The notes under the pieces are model-generated. The model did not search any database, was not told the DNA's origin, and saw only the letters and a program-made list of their open reading frames with translations. Below are positions 1 to 7,217 of a stretch of DNA of 12,484 bases, in pieces. Positions within the stretch are counted from its first letter, which is position 1; each line of letters starts with the position of its first letter. The translations under genes and the position numbers were made by a program. The DNA comes from an uncultured Rickettsiales bacterium (GTDB lineage Bacteria > Pseudomonadota > Alphaproteobacteria > Rs-D84): positions 1 to 12,484 of the forward strand of contig UROD01000019.1 of assembly GCA_900549365.1 (NCBI GenBank), written 5' to 3'.

Positions 1-898
1 AGCCATTTTTGATAAAGCCATCGTGACCAAATGTTATCATTGCGCCAACGGGGCTGCGCCCGAATAAATGTGAGTTATCAAATACACCCGCGCATTCTAT
101 TTTTAGACCCGTCAATTTTTCCAAATCATCGGTTGCGCCCGACCAATCAAAATTTGCGCTATGTACACGTTTCCGCTGTATACCGCGATTTGATGTGTGT
201 GTCAATTCGGCAATTTTATCACGTGTGGCGGCGGCGGATTCAAAGTCCATTTCGGCGGCAAATTTTTGCATTTGTTTTGTTAAATCTGCGATAATAGGTT
301 CACTGTCGCCGGTCAAGATTTTGCGTGCCAACGATACGCGCGCGGCATAATCTGTTTGTGGCAATATACAGCATGGCGCACTGCATCGTCCAATCTGGTG
401 CAATAAACACGGACGCGTGCGATTGCGCATGAACGTATCGGTGCATGTGCGAATCTGGCATACCTTTTGAATTGTTTTTATTGTTTCATTCAATGCGCCA
501 ACTGATGGATATGGGCCATATACATCACGTCGCTGGGAAATTTTGCCACGGAATTTTAACAAGCGCGGAAAATCAGAATTAGTCAATGCCAACATCGGGT
601 ACATTTTCCCATCTGTCAACATAATATTGTATTTAGGTCGCAGGGTTTTAATCAGTTCTTGTTCGCGTATCAGTGCGTCCGATTCGGTCGGAACGATTTC
701 CCAATCCACGCGCGTGACCAAACTGCGCATGACCTGTTTGTGCAATTCCAGTTTTGACACGTCCACGTATTGGCGCAGGCGATTGGCCAAATTCTTGGCC
801 TTGCCAACGTACAACAGTGCGCCATCGGCATCATACATTTTATAGACACCGGGGGCATTTGGACTGCTGGCGATTAAATCTGAAAATTGAATATTCAT
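1..898 (-). CDS. uvrC: UvrABC excinuclease subunit C, N-terminal 299 residues (partial, runs off the left edge)
   Basis: UvrC makes the two incisions in nucleotide excision repair after UvrB is loaded on damage. Read on the minus strand from an ATG at 898, the frame stays open to the window edge. The GIY-YIG nuclease domain lies at about 14-95 (GVY at 17-19, YVG at 30-32, Arg40/Arg42, Glu72). Cys152, Cys164, Cys172 and Cys176 have the same spacing as the four cysteines reported to bind an iron-sulfur cluster in E. coli UvrC. A UVR (UvrB-binding) motif is at about 203-235. 'FDNSHLFG' at 273-280 carries the first catalytic Asp of the RNase H-like nuclease (Asp274). This Asp comes about 125 residues earlier than Asp399 of E. 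coli, although the cysteines align within two residues, so a segment after the UVR motif seems absent. I see no Shine-Dalgarno before the start. The C-terminal part lies outside the window. Confidence 0.93.
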   Translation of the reverse strand, partial: MNIQFSDLIASSPNAPGVYKMYDADGALLYVGKAKNLANRLRQYVDVSKLELHKQVMRSLVTRVDWEIVPTESDALIREQELIKTLRPKYNIMLTDGKMYPMLALTNSDFPRLLKFRGKISQRRDVYGPYPSVGALNETIKTIQKVCQIRTCTDTFMRNRTRPCLLHQIGRCSAPCCILPQTDYAARVSLARKILTGDSEPIIADLTKQMQKFAAEMDFESAAATRDKIAELTHTSNRGIQRKRVHSANFDWSGATDDLEKLTGLKIECAGVFDNSHLFGRSPVGAMITFGHDGFIKNG

Positions 899-915
899 AC
901 TAAATATGATAGAAT
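887..915 (+). promoter_or_regulatory. Predicted promoter of the pilin-rluC-asmA-cdaA operon
   Basis: TTGAAT (887-892), a 17-base spacer and TAGAAT (910-915), with TGA just before the -10 (907-909) giving an extended -10. The -35 lies inside the first codons of uvrC on the other strand. The layout is the same as the promoter at 9661-9689. Confidence 0.55.
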
Positions 916-933
916 AAAAAAAACAAATAGCAA
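906..933 (-). promoter_or_regulatory. Predicted uvrC promoter
   Basis: On the minus strand TTGCTA (933-928), a 16-base spacer and TATCAT (911-906) form a sigma70-like promoter. The -10 ends seven bases before the uvrC ATG and there is no Shine-Dalgarno, so the transcript could be leaderless. Its -10 overlaps the -10 of the divergent pilin promoter. Confidence 0.4.
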
Positions 934-948
934 ATAGGGGATATAAAC

Positions 949-1410
949 ATGAGACAAGAATCCGGACGTTCTATGATTGAAATGCTGGGCGTATTGACCA
1001 TTATGGGTGTTTTGACTGTTGGTGCGGTTGGTATGATTTCGACCGCAATGCGTACGCAAAAGCGTAATGCCGTCAATGACGAGGTTATTCAGATGACAAC
1101 ACAGGTTCGAACGTTGCTGGGTGAATATGATGATTTTTCCCATATCAATAATTCCACAATATTTGGTGCAATCGGTATGACAAACAAGAATCCATATGGG
1201 GGCACATACGAACTGGCGGTTGACCCGTCAAATTCGCGTCAATTTATTGTGTCTATTACAGGACTGAACAAATCTGATTGCGAATACTTTGTGGCCAAGG
1301 CCTGGTCTGATTCGGTTGGTCGTATCAATTCTAACAACCAAGAAGGTGGTGCAACCGGTGATTGCCGCAATGCCACAAATAACACTGTTCAAATAATTTA
1401 CGGCGAATAG
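949..1410 (+). CDS. Type IV pilin-like protein with prepilin leader
   Basis: The 153-residue product starts with a short charged leader ending in Gly6, followed by RSMIEMLGVLTIMGVLTVGA (residues 7-26). This is the class III prepilin signal: cleavage after Gly, Glu at +5 (Glu11), then a long hydrophobic helix to about residue 31. The rest is a soluble head with Cys111 and Cys139, placed like the disulfide-bonded C-terminal loop of pilins. Arg at +1 is unusual; Phe, Met or Leu is commoner. The start is supported by AGGGG at 936-940, eight bases before the ATG. The gene is first in an operon and ends five bases before rluC. It could be a pilus subunit, a minor pilin or a type II secretion pseudopilin. 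No assembly ATPase, platform protein or prepilin peptidase is in the window. Confidence 0.8.
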   Translation: MRQESGRSMIEMLGVLTIMGVLTVGAVGMISTAMRTQKRNAVNDEVIQMTTQVRTLLGEYDDFSHINNSTIFGAIGMTNKNPYGGTYELAVDPSNSRQFIVSITGLNKSDCEYFVAKAWSDSVGRINSNNQEGGATGDCRNATNNTVQIIYGE

Positions 1411-1415
1411 TTCAG

Positions 1416-2387
1416 ATGGCGGCAGAGATAATTACGATTTCAGAAACCGAAGATGGCGTACGTTTGTTGCGCTGGTTTTTGCGTAATTTCCCGTCTATGC
1501 CCCAGCGCGAATTTTATAAACTGTGTCGTGGTGGACAAATACGTGTAAATTCACGGCGTGTTCATGGTCAGGAAATGTTGCGTGCGGGTGATGCTGTGCG
1601 CGTGCCACCAACCGTCGCTGGGTATTCGGTGCGGCCAAAGAAAACCGAAAGTGGCGATAATTTTTCACTGGCCGATTTGGAAGAATTGCGTAAATGTATT
1701 ATTCATAACGATGACGACATTGTTGTGTTTAACAAGCCGGCCGGTCTGGCGGTACAGGGGGGCAGCGGCATTCGCAAGTCCGTTGATAAAATGGCGGCGG
1801 CATTGTTCCCATATGACAAGATTTCATTGGTGCATCGTTTGGACAAAGAAACATCTGGTTTGCTGGTGGTGGCAAAAAATCTGCGCGCGGCGCAAAAACT
1901 GGCAACTGCATTTCAGGCAAAAACTGCATACAAAGAATATCTGGCGTTATTGAATGGTAATGTTGTGTCAAATCATGGTTTGATTGACGATTATATAATC
2001 AAGGGTCAGGTTTTTGATACGCCCGCCCGTACAAATGATGGTACAGGACAACGCCCGCAACGTGCAATTACAGAATACAGGGTTTTGGCACACGCTGGTG
2101 AACATTTATCATGGGTTGCATTTTCACCAAAAACTGGTCGTACGCACCAGTTACGTGTACATAGCGCGTTTGTATTGAATGCGCCAATTGTTGGTGATTC
2201 ACTGTATGGTGCGGGGTGTTGTGCACCTGATGCGCTGGCAACGGTTACGGCGACAAATAATTTGTTTTTGTTTGCATACCGTTTAACGTTTCAGCATCCG
2301 ACGACTGGGCGTATGATGACGTTGCGTGCCACACCACCACAGTTTATGAAAGTTGTAATGGAGTTTTTTGAATTTCAATTACCGTAA
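1416..2387 (+). CDS. RluC/RluD-family 23S rRNA pseudouridine synthase
   Basis: The 323-residue product converts specific uridines of 23S rRNA to pseudouridine. An S4 RNA-binding domain occupies about residues 5-65 (with 'GGQIRVNSRRV' near 39-49). The synthase domain follows, with the 'HRLDKETSGLLV' motif at 140-151; Asp143 is the expected catalytic nucleophile. 'KTGRTHQLRVH', another hallmark of the family, lies nearer the C-terminus. Length and domain order fit RluC or RluD; without comparison I cannot say which uridines are modified, though the N-terminus looks RluC-like. The ATG is five bases after the pilin stop and has only a weak ribosome site, so translation is probably coupled to the pilin gene. 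asmA follows after 14 bases. Confidence 0.9.
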   Translation: MAAEIITISETEDGVRLLRWFLRNFPSMPQREFYKLCRGGQIRVNSRRVHGQEMLRAGDAVRVPPTVAGYSVRPKKTESGDNFSLADLEELRKCIIHNDDDIVVFNKPAGLAVQGGSGIRKSVDKMAAALFPYDKISLVHRLDKETSGLLVVAKNLRAAQKLATAFQAKTAYKEYLALLNGNVVSNHGLIDDYIIKGQVFDTPARTNDGTGQRPQRAITEYRVLAHAGEHLSWVAFSPKTGRTHQLRVHSAFVLNAPIVGDSLYGAGCCAPDALATVTATNNLFLFAYRLTFQHPTTGRMMTLRATPPQFMKVVMEFFEFQLP

Positions 2388-2401
2388 GGGGCTTGTAAAA
2401 A

Positions 2402-4534
2402 TTGGTCAGACGTAGAAGATGGGGCTTTTTGGCAATCGTACGTATCGTCATGCTGTTTTGCATGGGGTTGGTTGTTGCGTTTATAATTGCCATCAGCCAA
2501 ATTGATTTGGAAAAAATGCGTGGCAGTATTTTGTCTGTCTTGCAAAATGCCACAGGTTTGCCAGTTGAAATTGATGGTGCGGTATCGTGGAAATTATCAT
2601 TGCGTCCACGTATTGAATTGAACAAGGTGCGTGTGCCAAATGCCGAATGGGCAAAACACAAAGATGCGTTTGTCGCCGAAAAAATTGATGTGACATTGGA
2701 TTTGATTTCATTATTTCAGGCGCGTCCGACGATTCAAAATGTTAAAATTTATGACGCAACGGTGTGTCTGGAAAAAAATACAGATGGCGTATATTCTGTG
2801 TTGTCGTCAAAGGTATCAAAACAGCCCGCTGCGTCTGATGCGCAATCTGCCCCCGCACCATCAAAGTTTCCGTTCGAAGACCCAGGACTGGGCGGGGTAG
2901 AGGTACATAATTTAACCGCCCACATTGTGGATAAATCATACAAGTTGACCGGATTCCAAATTCGGTATATTCCAACATCCGATTCGCGTGAGTATTCTGG
3001 TTGGATAAAAAACAAGACAGATGTATTTCCGTTTATTTTGACATATTCGCCGTATAACGCGGAACGCAAAGTGTACCCGGTGCGGGTTGCGTTTGGTGCG
3101 TCTGGCGATGCGTTGATTGCAAACGTTGCACTGGAAGGGACCAGCCATGCGCCAATTGATTTTATTGTCAAAGGTAATATACCTGATATTGCGGCAGTGG
3201 GACGTTTGCTGAATGTAAAATTGTCGAATATACCCACGGTCAAGGTAAATATGGCTGGCGGTCTGGACAGGACAAAATTGACATTGCGTAAATCATCAAT
3301 TGTGGTGCGTGGCAATGAATTGACCATATCAGGTAATTGGGATTTTGGCGCGCCGCGTCAGACGATAAATCTGGACATTTCGTCAAAATCAATCAATCTG
3401 GTTCAGGTTTTTCCAACATGGTATGATGGCAAATGGGTGCGCCCAGACAGGGAACTGAACGCATTCAAAGATACGCCGCTGTTTGGACGTGAACTGTCGC
3501 AATTTAATATAAAATTGCATGCAAAGATAAATAACCTGATTGTGTATCGTGATTTAGATTTGCGTGATATCGATTTGACAGCGAAATTGGTTGATAATAT
3601 TGCGCGTGTTGATGCGACATTGTCAATGGGTGGCGGCCAAATAGAATTAGCAGCCGATGGCCAGATTGACGGCGAAGGACGCATATTTGCCAAGGCCGCA
3701 GGACGTGGACGCAGCATTTCGGTTGGACAGATTTTAACAGAGGTTCGCGAAACAGACCTGATTTCTGAATTGCCAACGAATTTTGATGTGTTTTTGGAAG
3801 GAAACGGAACAAACCTGTCTGAATTGATGTCGACGGTGACAGGACCCGTGCAAATTAAATCTGCTGATGGTGGGTATGCATATTCAACACTGGTGTCGTA
3901 TATGTACGGAACAGATTTTCTGACCACGTTGCGCCATGCAATTCAAGATTCCCTCAGTTCGGAAAAGAAACACAATCGCATCAAAATAAAATGTGTTGCG
4001 CTGAATGCAAAGTTGCGCAACGGCGTTTTTGACACTCAACAGGGGGTGGCCGTTGAAACAAATGCAATCAACTTGCGTTTGGCGGGTCAGTTAAATCTGG
4101 GGGCAGAACGGTTGAGAATGGCATTGACAACCGTGCCAGTTCGTGGATTGAAACTGTCGTTGACGGGTAATGTTGTAAATTCCATAGAAATAACTGGAAA
4201 TTTGGCAGAACCTGATATAAAAATAAGCGGCGCAGCAGTCGCAGGCAAGGTTGCATCGGCAACCGGACTGGGCCTGTTGCTGGCACCACTGACGGGTGGT
4301 ATCGGGTTGGTCGCGGGTGCAGGCGTTGGTTTGCTGGCGGGGGACTTGTTGGAAAACTGGCTGGCAGATGACCATCCGTGCGAAACTGCGATGCAACGCG
4401 GTGCGCCATCATTGCGTGATGATCCAGAATGGATGGGTTTGCCAGTTGTCGACTTGCAATCAACCATCATGAAAACAGATGTAACAACACAAGAAGAACA
4501 AGAAACAAAAGGAAAGGCAGAAAAAAATGTTTAA
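2402..4534 (+). CDS. AsmA-family envelope protein
   Basis: The 710-residue product has one N-terminal transmembrane helix (about 9-31) followed by a long periplasmic region, the layout of AsmA-like proteins. 'TGLPVEIDGAVSWKLSLRPR' (residues 51-70) is the typical AsmA N-terminal motif. AsmA relatives share a bridge-like fold and are linked to outer-membrane lipid homeostasis. The C-terminal region from about 612 is rich in Gly, Ala and Leu and could form a glycine-zipper-like hairpin, followed by a charged tail. The start is a TTG at 2402, chosen because AAGGGG (2386-2391) lies ten bases upstream, the Arg-rich N-terminus and helix follow directly, and the next ATG would remove most of the positive flank. 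The end overlaps the cdaA start by eight bases, so the two are translationally linked. The exact paralogue (AsmA, YhjG, TamB-like) cannot be settled. Confidence 0.85.
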   Translation: MVRRRRWGFLAIVRIVMLFCMGLVVAFIIAISQIDLEKMRGSILSVLQNATGLPVEIDGAVSWKLSLRPRIELNKVRVPNAEWAKHKDAFVAEKIDVTLDLISLFQARPTIQNVKIYDATVCLEKNTDGVYSVLSSKVSKQPAASDAQSAPAPSKFPFEDPGLGGVEVHNLTAHIVDKSYKLTGFQIRYIPTSDSREYSGWIKNKTDVFPFILTYSPYNAERKVYPVRVAFGASGDALIANVALEGTSHAPIDFIVKGNIPDIAAVGRLLNVKLSNIPTVKVNMAGGLDRTKLTLRKSSIVVRGNELTISGNWDFGAPRQTINLDISSKSINLVQVFPTWYDGKWVRPDRELNAFKDTPLFGRELSQFNIKLHAKINNLIVYRDLDLRDIDLTAKLVDNIARVDATLSMGGGQIELAADGQIDGEGRIFAKAAGRGRSISVGQILTEVRETDLISELPTNFDVFLEGNGTNLSELMSTVTGPVQIKSADGGYAYSTLVSYMYGTDFLTTLRHAIQDSLSSEKKHNRIKIKCVALNAKLRNGVFDTQQGVAVETNAINLRLAGQLNLGAERLRMALTTVPVRGLKLSLTGNVVNSIEITGNLAEPDIKISGAAVAGKVASATGLGLLLAPLTGGIGLVAGAGVGLLAGDLLENWLADDHPCETAMQRGAPSLRDDPEWMGLPVVDLQSTIMKTDVTTQEEQETKGKAEKNV

Positions 4535-5285
4535 CTGGTTGGGTTTAATTCAGATTTTAATCATAGCGGTAATTGTATGGTTATTTTATCGCAGTTTTAT
4601 TGAAAACACATCATCAGAGAAAATGGTGCGCGGGCTGTTGGGGTTGGCGGGCCTGTGGGTGCTGAGTTTTGTTTTAACGTGGGCGCATTTGGATTTGTTG
4701 GGTGCGTTTTTGCATTGGACTGCGTTGTTCTTGTCGTTGGGATTGATTGTTATTTTTCAACCAGAATTGCGCAAATTTATGGCCTTGTTGGGCAGTATCG
4801 AGGGCTGGTCGCGCATGATTAACAAGGGTGGCGTTACACCGCGCGATACGGGCGCATTGGACGCAATTTGCAGTGCGGTTGAGTACATGTCGAACAAGCA
4901 TACGGGGGCATTGATTGTATTCCCAACCACATTGGACGAAAGTGCAATTGATAAAAAGGGGGTGCGTGTTGATGCCGTGATTACCAGCGAATTGCTGCTG
5001 ACAATATTCTTTAACAAGACGCCGCTGCATGACGGTGCGGTTATTATTGAACACGGACGCATTGCGTATGCGGGTGCGATTTTGCCGTTGTCGCAAAATA
5101 ATTTGAATTGGAAATATGGTACGCGCCATCGTGCTGCATTGGGATTGTCAGAGGTTTCGCGTGCAATCGTACTAGTTGTATCCGAAGAAAGTGGTGATAT
5201 TTCCATCGCAGAAAAAGGCAAGTTCACCAAATATGACGATATAAAGAAGTTGCGTGCAAAATTGGACAAGGTTTTGTCTAAATAA
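4527..5285 (+). CDS. cdaA: Membrane diadenylate cyclase (CdaA type, DisA_N/DAC domain)
   Basis: This 252-residue enzyme should condense two ATP into the second messenger c-di-AMP. Three hydrophobic segments (about 5-22, 34-54, 60-77) precede the cyclase domain. Both DAC signatures are intact: 'PLHDGAVII' with Asp169-Gly170-Ala171, and 'GTRHRAALGLSE' with Arg200-His201-Arg202. 'GALIV' (127-131) and 'VVSEESGDIS' (217-226) also match the family. Length and topology match CdaA rather than DisA, which has a DNA-binding C-terminus, or CdaS. The ATG overlaps the end of asmA by eight bases and is preceded by AGGAAAGG. In Firmicutes cdaA is followed by cdaR and glmM; neither is here, and a terminator follows directly. 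I know c-di-AMP mainly from Firmicutes, Actinobacteria, Cyanobacteria and some other phyla, so its presence beside alphaproteobacterial-looking genes is notable. Confidence 0.93.
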   Translation: MFNWLGLIQILIIAVIVWLFYRSFIENTSSEKMVRGLLGLAGLWVLSFVLTWAHLDLLGAFLHWTALFLSLGLIVIFQPELRKFMALLGSIEGWSRMINKGGVTPRDTGALDAICSAVEYMSNKHTGALIVFPTTLDESAIDKKGVRVDAVITSELLLTIFFNKTPLHDGAVIIEHGRIAYAGAILPLSQNNLNWKYGTRHRAALGLSEVSRAIVLVVSEESGDISIAEKGKFTKYDDIKKLRAKLDKVLSK

Positions 5286-5289
5286 AATT

Positions 5290-5311
5290 CCGCCCATTTG
5301 GGCGGTTTTTT
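5290..5311 (+). terminator. Rho-independent terminator of the pilin-rluC-asmA-cdaA operon
   Basis: A perfect 6-bp stem, CCGCCC (5290-5295) and GGGCGG (5300-5305), with loop ATTT is followed by six T (5306-5311), starting five bases after the cdaA stop. Confidence 0.9.
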
Positions 5312-5362
5312 GTTGGTTGACGGCTTTGTGTTTTTGTCCAGTTTTTTGGGTTGTATTTACCC

Positions 5363-5392
5363 TTGCACCGAATCGGGATTTTTTGATAAAGT
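5363..5392 (+). promoter_or_regulatory. Predicted dnaN promoter
   Basis: TTGCAC (5363-5368) and TAAAGT (5387-5392) are 18 bases apart, with TGA before the -10 giving an extended form TGATAAAGT. It lies between the upstream terminator and the dnaN start, so dnaN is probably transcribed on its own. Confidence 0.45.
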
Positions 5393-5438
5393 TATAAAAA
5401 AGAATGTGGGAGACCATAAGATACCTAGGAGCAAAATA

Positions 5439-6557
5439 ATGGAATTTTCGGTATTTCGTCAGGTTTTAATACGTGCGCTGGGGCATATGCAGTCCATCGT
5501 GGAAAAGCGCGCAACATTGCCGATATTGATGAATGTAAAGTTAGAGGTTGCAGACGATTTGGTCTTGTCTGCGACGAACGTTGATTTGGAATTGGTTGAA
5601 CATGTTACGGCCGATATCACATTGGGGGGTAAAACAACTGTTCCTGTCCAGATGCTGTACGATATTGTTCGCAAATTGCCAGATGATGCGGAAATCACTT
5701 TCAAGCAAAATGGTGACCAGTTGGTTGTGTCCAGTGGACGTGCGGTGTTCCGTTTGCCAACATTGCCGGCGGAAAATTTCCCAGCCATGGCGGGCAGCAA
5801 TTTAACCACCAAGTTCCAGATGACAACTGGCGATTTGGCGCACCTGATAAATCAAACAAAATTTGCGATTCCAACAGACGATGTCCGTTATCACTTGGGC
5901 GGTATTTATTTCCACATCGCGGACGAAGGCAAAGAAAAGATGTTGACGGCTGTTGCAACCGATGCCCAGCGTATGGCCTTGTGCGCAATGCCGGCCCCCG
6001 CGGGCAGTGCAGAAATGCCAGCGGTTATTTTGCCACGTCGTGTGATTGGCGAATTGTCCAAGTTGCTGGAAGATGCAACGGTTGATGATGTCACGGTTGA
6101 ATTGTCTGATACCAAGGCGCGTTTCACGGTTGGTGCGGCAATTTTGACCAGCAAACTGGTTGATGCGCAATATCCAAACTATCGCGTTGTTATTCCAAAG
6201 GGTAATGACAAGATTGCTGTTCTGGACAGAAAACAATTCTTGAACGCTGTTGACTTGGTATCTGTTGCCAGTGTTGATAAAACAAAATCTGTTCAGTTGA
6301 CGTATTCTATGAACAAGTTGGTTGTCAATGCGTCCAGTCCAGATGCTGGTACGGCGACACAGGAATTAGACATTGAATACAATGGCGATACATCATTCAC
6401 AGTTACATTTAATGTAAAGTTCTTGATGGATGTTGCCGGTCAGGTCGAGGGGGACAAATTCCAAATGGAAATGCAAGACCCATTGTCGCCGACAATTATC
6501 AAATCGACAGACAAGAACACCGATGCGTTGTTTATCTTGATGCCGATGAGAATGTAA
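5439..6557 (+). CDS. dnaN: DNA polymerase III sliding clamp, beta subunit
   Basis: The 372-residue beta clamp tethers DNA polymerase to the template as a ring-shaped dimer. Features typical of the family are the N-terminus MEFSVFRQVLIRALGHMQSI, 'VEKRATLPILMNV' at 21-33, 'FRLPTLPAENFP' at 104-115 and the C-terminal 'LMPMRM'. The length fits the usual 366-376. The start is the ATG at 5439, with AGGAGC (5426-5431) seven bases upstream; the frame is open further upstream, but that stretch has no Shine-Dalgarno and includes the preceding terminator. Three clamp folds of about 120 residues each are expected. The gene is not next to dnaA, recF or gyrB here: cdaA lies upstream and ppa downstream. It has its own promoter and terminator. 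Confidence 0.97.
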   Translation: MEFSVFRQVLIRALGHMQSIVEKRATLPILMNVKLEVADDLVLSATNVDLELVEHVTADITLGGKTTVPVQMLYDIVRKLPDDAEITFKQNGDQLVVSSGRAVFRLPTLPAENFPAMAGSNLTTKFQMTTGDLAHLINQTKFAIPTDDVRYHLGGIYFHIADEGKEKMLTAVATDAQRMALCAMPAPAGSAEMPAVILPRRVIGELSKLLEDATVDDVTVELSDTKARFTVGAAILTSKLVDAQYPNYRVVIPKGNDKIAVLDRKQFLNAVDLVSVASVDKTKSVQLTYSMNKLVVNASSPDAGTATQELDIEYNGDTSFTVTFNVKFLMDVAGQVEGDKFQMEMQDPLSPTIIKSTDKNTDALFILMPMRM

Positions 6558-6574
6558 TTATAAAATATCCCAAG

Positions 6575-6600
6575 AAACGCCCCGCTGGGGGCGTTTTTTA
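6575..6600 (+). terminator. Rho-independent terminator of dnaN
   Basis: AAACGCCCC (6575-6583) pairs with GGGGCGTTT (6588-6596) around loop GCTG, followed by a T tract to 6599. Confidence 0.9.
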
Positions 6601-6613
6601 TTGCCCGATTCGT

Positions 6614-6641
6614 TTGCAATGTATTTTTTTTCTGATAAGAT
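6614..6641 (+). promoter_or_regulatory. Predicted ppa promoter
   Basis: TTGCAA (6614-6619), a 16-base spacer and TAAGAT (6636-6641), with TGA before the -10. It starts directly after the dnaN terminator. Confidence 0.5.
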
Positions 6642-6669
6642 TGCCGCTTGAAACCCAAGGATAGATAAA

Positions 6670-7212
6670 ATGACAATAGCGGAAATTGCGCCGGGGAAAT
6701 TGCCCCCAAAGAAGATGAACGCAATTATAGAAGTTCCAGAAAATGGATTTGTAAAATACGAAATTGATAAAGAAACAGGTTTGCCACGCGTTGACAGAAT
6801 CTTGCACGCGCCAATGGCATATCCTGCGAACTATGGATATTTCCCAGGAACACTGGGCGATGACGGCGACCCGTTGGATTGTGTGGTTGTGTGTAATGCG
6901 CCACTGCGCCCTGGTGTTTTGATTGAGGTTCGCCCAATTGGTGCGCTGATTATGGAAGATCAGGCAGGCGGTGATGAAAAAATCATCTGCGTGCCACTGG
7001 ACAGAATTGACCCGTTTTACACCAATACGGAATATGTTGAACAATTGCCGGAAATATTGCGATCCAAGATTGAATACTTTTTCCAGCACTACAAGGATTT
7101 GCAACCAAATTCTTGGTCCAAGGTATCTGGTTGGGCGGATCGTGATGCGGCCGACAAACTGATTATGGACAGTATCGACCGCTATTGGGCGCACAAGCGC
7201 ACGGCGCAATAA
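6670..7212 (+). CDS. ppa: Inorganic pyrophosphatase (family I, soluble)
   Basis: The 180-residue enzyme hydrolyses pyrophosphate to phosphate in the cytoplasm, pulling forward DNA, RNA and tRNA-charging reactions. The metal-binding signature 'DDGDPLD' is at 64-70. Active-site positions known from E. coli PPase appear at nearly the same numbers: Lys29, Glu31, Arg43, Tyr55, Asp65, Asp67, Asp70, Asp97, Asp102, Lys104, Tyr141 and Lys142. The length fits the bacterial hexameric enzyme (about 175). The ATG at 6670 has AAGGA (6657-6661) eight bases upstream. It has its own promoter. I see no strong terminator before efp, so some read-through into efp is possible. Confidence 0.97.
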   Translation: MTIAEIAPGKLPPKKMNAIIEVPENGFVKYEIDKETGLPRVDRILHAPMAYPANYGYFPGTLGDDGDPLDCVVVCNAPLRPGVLIEVRPIGALIMEDQAGGDEKIICVPLDRIDPFYTNTEYVEQLPEILRSKIEYFFQHYKDLQPNSWSKVSGWADRDAADKLIMDSIDRYWAHKRTAQ

Positions 7213-7217
7213 AAATC

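Noticed and set aside
543..845. Plus-strand open frame opposite uvrC (also 31-294).
   Set aside because: The minus strand encodes UvrC with clear family motifs throughout; these frames have no ribosome site and no recognisable protein.
2749..3327. 192-residue minus-strand frame opposite asmA.
   Set aside because: The plus-strand AsmA frame has a full domain layout and operon context; the antisense product shows no domain or start signal.
5298..5438. Upstream extension of dnaN to give a 419-residue protein.
   Set aside because: The extension covers a terminator and the predicted promoter and lacks a Shine-Dalgarno; DnaN homologues begin at the ATG at 5439.
6598..7209. 203-residue minus-strand frame opposite ppa.
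   Set aside because: Every active-site residue of pyrophosphatase is on the plus strand; the antisense frame is a shadow.
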